A stretch of DNA of 7,878 nt, from NCBI GenBank assembly GCA_021850505.1, contig JAJZLW010000108.1:1-7878 (forward strand), given 5' to 3'. The notes below the pieces were generated by a model. It was not told the origin of the DNA. It was given only the letters and a program-made list of their open reading frames with translations, and made no database searches. The stretch comes from Thermoplasmata archaeon (lineage in GTDB: Archaea > Thermoplasmatota > Thermoplasmata > Thermoplasmatales > Thermoplasmataceae). Shown one piece after another: positions 7,013 to 7,878 of the stretch. How positions within the stretch are numbered: the stretch's first letter is position 1; each line of letters begins with the position of its first letter. The position numbers and the translations under genes are program-made.

Positions 7013-7246
7013 GTGTCAGTCGCATTTGTTCTTGTAAGCACTGTCCCTGGAAAGGAGATGGAGGTCTACAACAAGATTTCATCAATAAAATATGTTGTGG
7101 AGGCCCATCCGCTTTTTGGCGAATACGATTTAATCGTCAAAATTGATGCCAGTGACTTCAGTGAACTTGGCAAGATAGTTATTGAAAAGATTAGGACAAT
7201 AGAAGGTGTTATAGACACTAAGACACTTACGGGAATCAAGATATAG
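7013..7246 (+). CDS. Stand-alone Lrp/AsnC ligand-binding (RAM) domain protein
   Basis: This 77-aa protein is a single RAM (regulation of amino acid metabolism) domain, the ligand-binding half of Lrp/AsnC regulators. The pattern is typical: strand VAFVLVSTVPGKE (3-15), helix EVYNKISSIKYV (17-28), strand VVEAHPLFGEYDLIVKIDA (28-46) with the characteristic GEYDLIV, helix DFSELGKIVIEKIRTI (48-63), and a final strand GVIDTKTLTGIKI. No helix-turn-helix precedes it: the gene is only 45 bp from hisS and begins right at the domain edge. Such single-domain forms are common in archaea and form dimers or larger rings that bind amino acids; some may modulate full-length Lrp proteins. The GTG start follows a TATA-like stretch. 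The next gene begins 10 bp downstream. The ligand and partner are unknown. Confidence 0.88.
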   Translation: MSVAFVLVSTVPGKEMEVYNKISSIKYVVEAHPLFGEYDLIVKIDASDFSELGKIVIEKIRTIEGVIDTKTLTGIKI

Positions 7247-7253
7247 GGGATGA
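7246..7253 (+). promoter_or_regulatory. Shine-Dalgarno-like site for the 104-aa membrane protein
   Basis: GGGGATGA lies just before the ATG at 7257 and overlaps the last base of the preceding TAG. It resembles the archaeal GGAGGTGAT consensus. This marks the membrane protein as translated from a polycistronic mRNA with the RAM-domain gene, unlike the leaderless-looking genes nearby. Confidence 0.45.
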
Positions 7254-7256
7254 AAA

Positions 7257-7571
7257 ATGGTTACTGACTTTTCTTGGCAGTGGAATGTATTCTTTGCGAT
7301 CTTGCTAGCTCTTTTGGCAATATCCCTTGTGATACTCGGGATACTTACGGCTTATTTTGGAAGCGGTAAAAGCAGGGCCGTGGGTTCGATTTTGCTGGTA
7401 GTCGGGTTAATTGTGGGTCTTGTCACTATATTCACTGCTCATGATGTCTTTAAACTGACAAATGGCATTCTTCAGGAAGTCGTTATTCCAACATTCTTCT
7501 ACGTTATAGCTGCTGTCATTGGAGTGGTCATAGGCCTGCTGATATTCCTCGGCGCGATTATGAAAACCTGA
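7257..7571 (+). CDS. Small three-helix membrane protein, unknown function
   Basis: I do not recognise a family for this 104-aa protein. It has three strongly hydrophobic segments: about residues 11-33 (VFFAILLALLAISLVILGIL), 41-60 (AVGSILLVVGLIVGLVTIFT) and 75-101 (ending GVVIGLLIFLGAIM). A short basic loop (GSGKSR, 35-40) separates the first two, and a polar loop (HDVFKLTNGILQE, 62-74) separates the last two. There is no cleavable signal and no cysteine. The positive-inside rule would put the GSGKSR loop in the cytoplasm and the N-terminus outside, so the C-terminus would be inside; this is only inference. It begins 10 bp after the RAM-domain stop with a Shine-Dalgarno-like site, so the two are almost certainly co-transcribed. 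The ATG start fits that spacing. It could be a subunit or accessory membrane factor for the small regulator, but nothing in the sequence shows a function. Confidence 0.75.
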   Translation: MVTDFSWQWNVFFAILLALLAISLVILGILTAYFGSGKSRAVGSILLVVGLIVGLVTIFTAHDVFKLTNGILQEVVIPTFFYVIAAVIGVVIGLLIFLGAIMKT

Positions 7572-7609
7572 TTACGGGTGCAGGCAAAAAATTATTGTTA
7601 ACATTACCA

Positions 7610-7637
7610 TTTTTAAATCATTTTCACTTCTGTTTTA
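7610..7637 (+). terminator. T-rich tract, possible archaeal terminator
   Basis: After the membrane-protein stop at 7571 the plus strand carries several T runs (TTTTT at 7610-7614, TTTT at 7620-7624 and 7633-7636) in an AT-rich setting, the kind of signal archaeal RNA polymerase uses to terminate. The rest of the 184-bp gap (7572-7755), which separates converging transcripts, shows no open reading frame or other feature I can support. Confidence 0.3.
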
Positions 7638-7755
7638 GGTTAAAATAAATACAGGTTTTTAAGAATATGGACTGATACAATACATTGTTTAGGTCAATAA
7701 GATTTGTTAAGAGGTCGATTATGTTTTGCTTCAAATGTTATTTTACCTGTAAATA

Positions 7756-7838
7756 CGCTGGGAGGGAGATTCGAACTCCCGAGCTACGAGAGCACAGGCT
7801 TTCCAGACCTGCGCCTTACCAGGCTAGGCTATCCCAGC
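7756..7838 (-). tRNA. tRNA-Ser (anticodon GGA)
   Basis: On the minus strand an 83-nt class II tRNA can be folded by eye. The acceptor stem pairs GCTGGGA with TCCCAGC. The D arm has stem GCC/GGC. The anticodon arm CAGGT-CTGGAAA-GCCTG carries anticodon GGA, which reads UCC and UCU. A 14-nt variable arm follows (TGCTCTCGTAGCTC, with a GCT/AGC stem), as expected for serine. The T arm is GGGAG-TTCGAAT-CTCCC. The discriminator base is G, typical for serine, and the 3' CCA is not encoded (the next bases are TA), so it must be added by the CCA-adding enzyme. No intron is present in the anticodon loop. Confidence 0.95.
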
Positions 7839-7860
7839 TAACTTCCGGCTTATGTTTCAT

Positions 7861-7870
7861 TAATATTTAT
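7861..7870 (-). promoter_or_regulatory. TATA box for tRNA-Ser
   Basis: The minus strand reads ATAAATATTA, centred about 27 bp upstream of the first tRNA base at 7838, the standard position for an archaeal TATA box with transcription starting at or just before the mature 5' end. Confidence 0.55.
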
Positions 7871-7878
7871 TCTTTGAG

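Noticed and set aside
7636..7756. Possible inverted repeat between ACAGGT near 7650 and ACCTGT at 7745-7750
   Set aside because: Only about six bases match with mismatched flanks and a spacing near 90 bp in AT-rich DNA; within chance expectation.
7739..7878. tRNA gene as an attachment site for an integrated element
   Set aside because: No second copy of the tRNA 3' end, no integrase and no foreign-looking genes occur in the window.

Overview
The window looks like a chromosomal stretch from a euryarchaeon, most likely of the Thermoplasmatales type (Thermoplasma, Ferroplasma, Cuniculiplasma and relatives). This is inferred from archaeal TATA-like boxes about 26-30 bp before several start codons (the leaderless style), frequent GTG starts, short intergenic gaps, an archaeal-style HisRS, a HyuA/HyuB pair, a stand-alone Lrp/AsnC ligand-binding domain protein, and a tRNA-Ser without encoded CCA. 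The genus cannot be fixed from the sequence alone.

Layout. Positions 2-391 (+) hold the 3' end of an unrecognised gene cut by the window edge. It converges on a minus-strand series that reads, in transcription order, a DMT/EamA-like membrane transporter (from about 5522 or 5408 down to 4632), a BCP/PrxQ peroxiredoxin (4583-4107), hyuA (4059-2089) and hyuB (2092-479). hyuA and hyuB overlap by 4 nt and form one ATP-dependent amidohydrolase or carboxylase of the hydantoinase/oxoprolinase family. The peroxiredoxin has its own well-placed TATA box, so the minus-strand genes are probably not one simple operon. Divergently on the plus strand lie hisS (5672-6967), a 77-aa RAM-domain protein (7013-7246) and a 104-aa three-helix membrane protein (7257-7571). 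A tRNA-Ser(GGA) gene on the minus strand (7756-7838) closes the window.

How the genes may work together. hyuA/hyuB is a clear functional unit acting on a cyclic amide or similar substrate, but the substrate cannot be read from sequence. The plus-strand cluster is translation- and amino-acid-related: HisRS, a small amino-acid-sensor-like domain and an uncharacterised membrane protein that is probably co-translated with it.

The most notable points are the following. The transporter reading frame clearly continues upstream of its first ATG through a complete first membrane helix, yet has no ATG, GTG or TTG start. The peroxiredoxin's second cysteine is shifted one residue from the usual C-X4-C spacing. 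The HisRS has non-standard signature residues. No mobile element, CRISPR array or clear novel defence system is visible.
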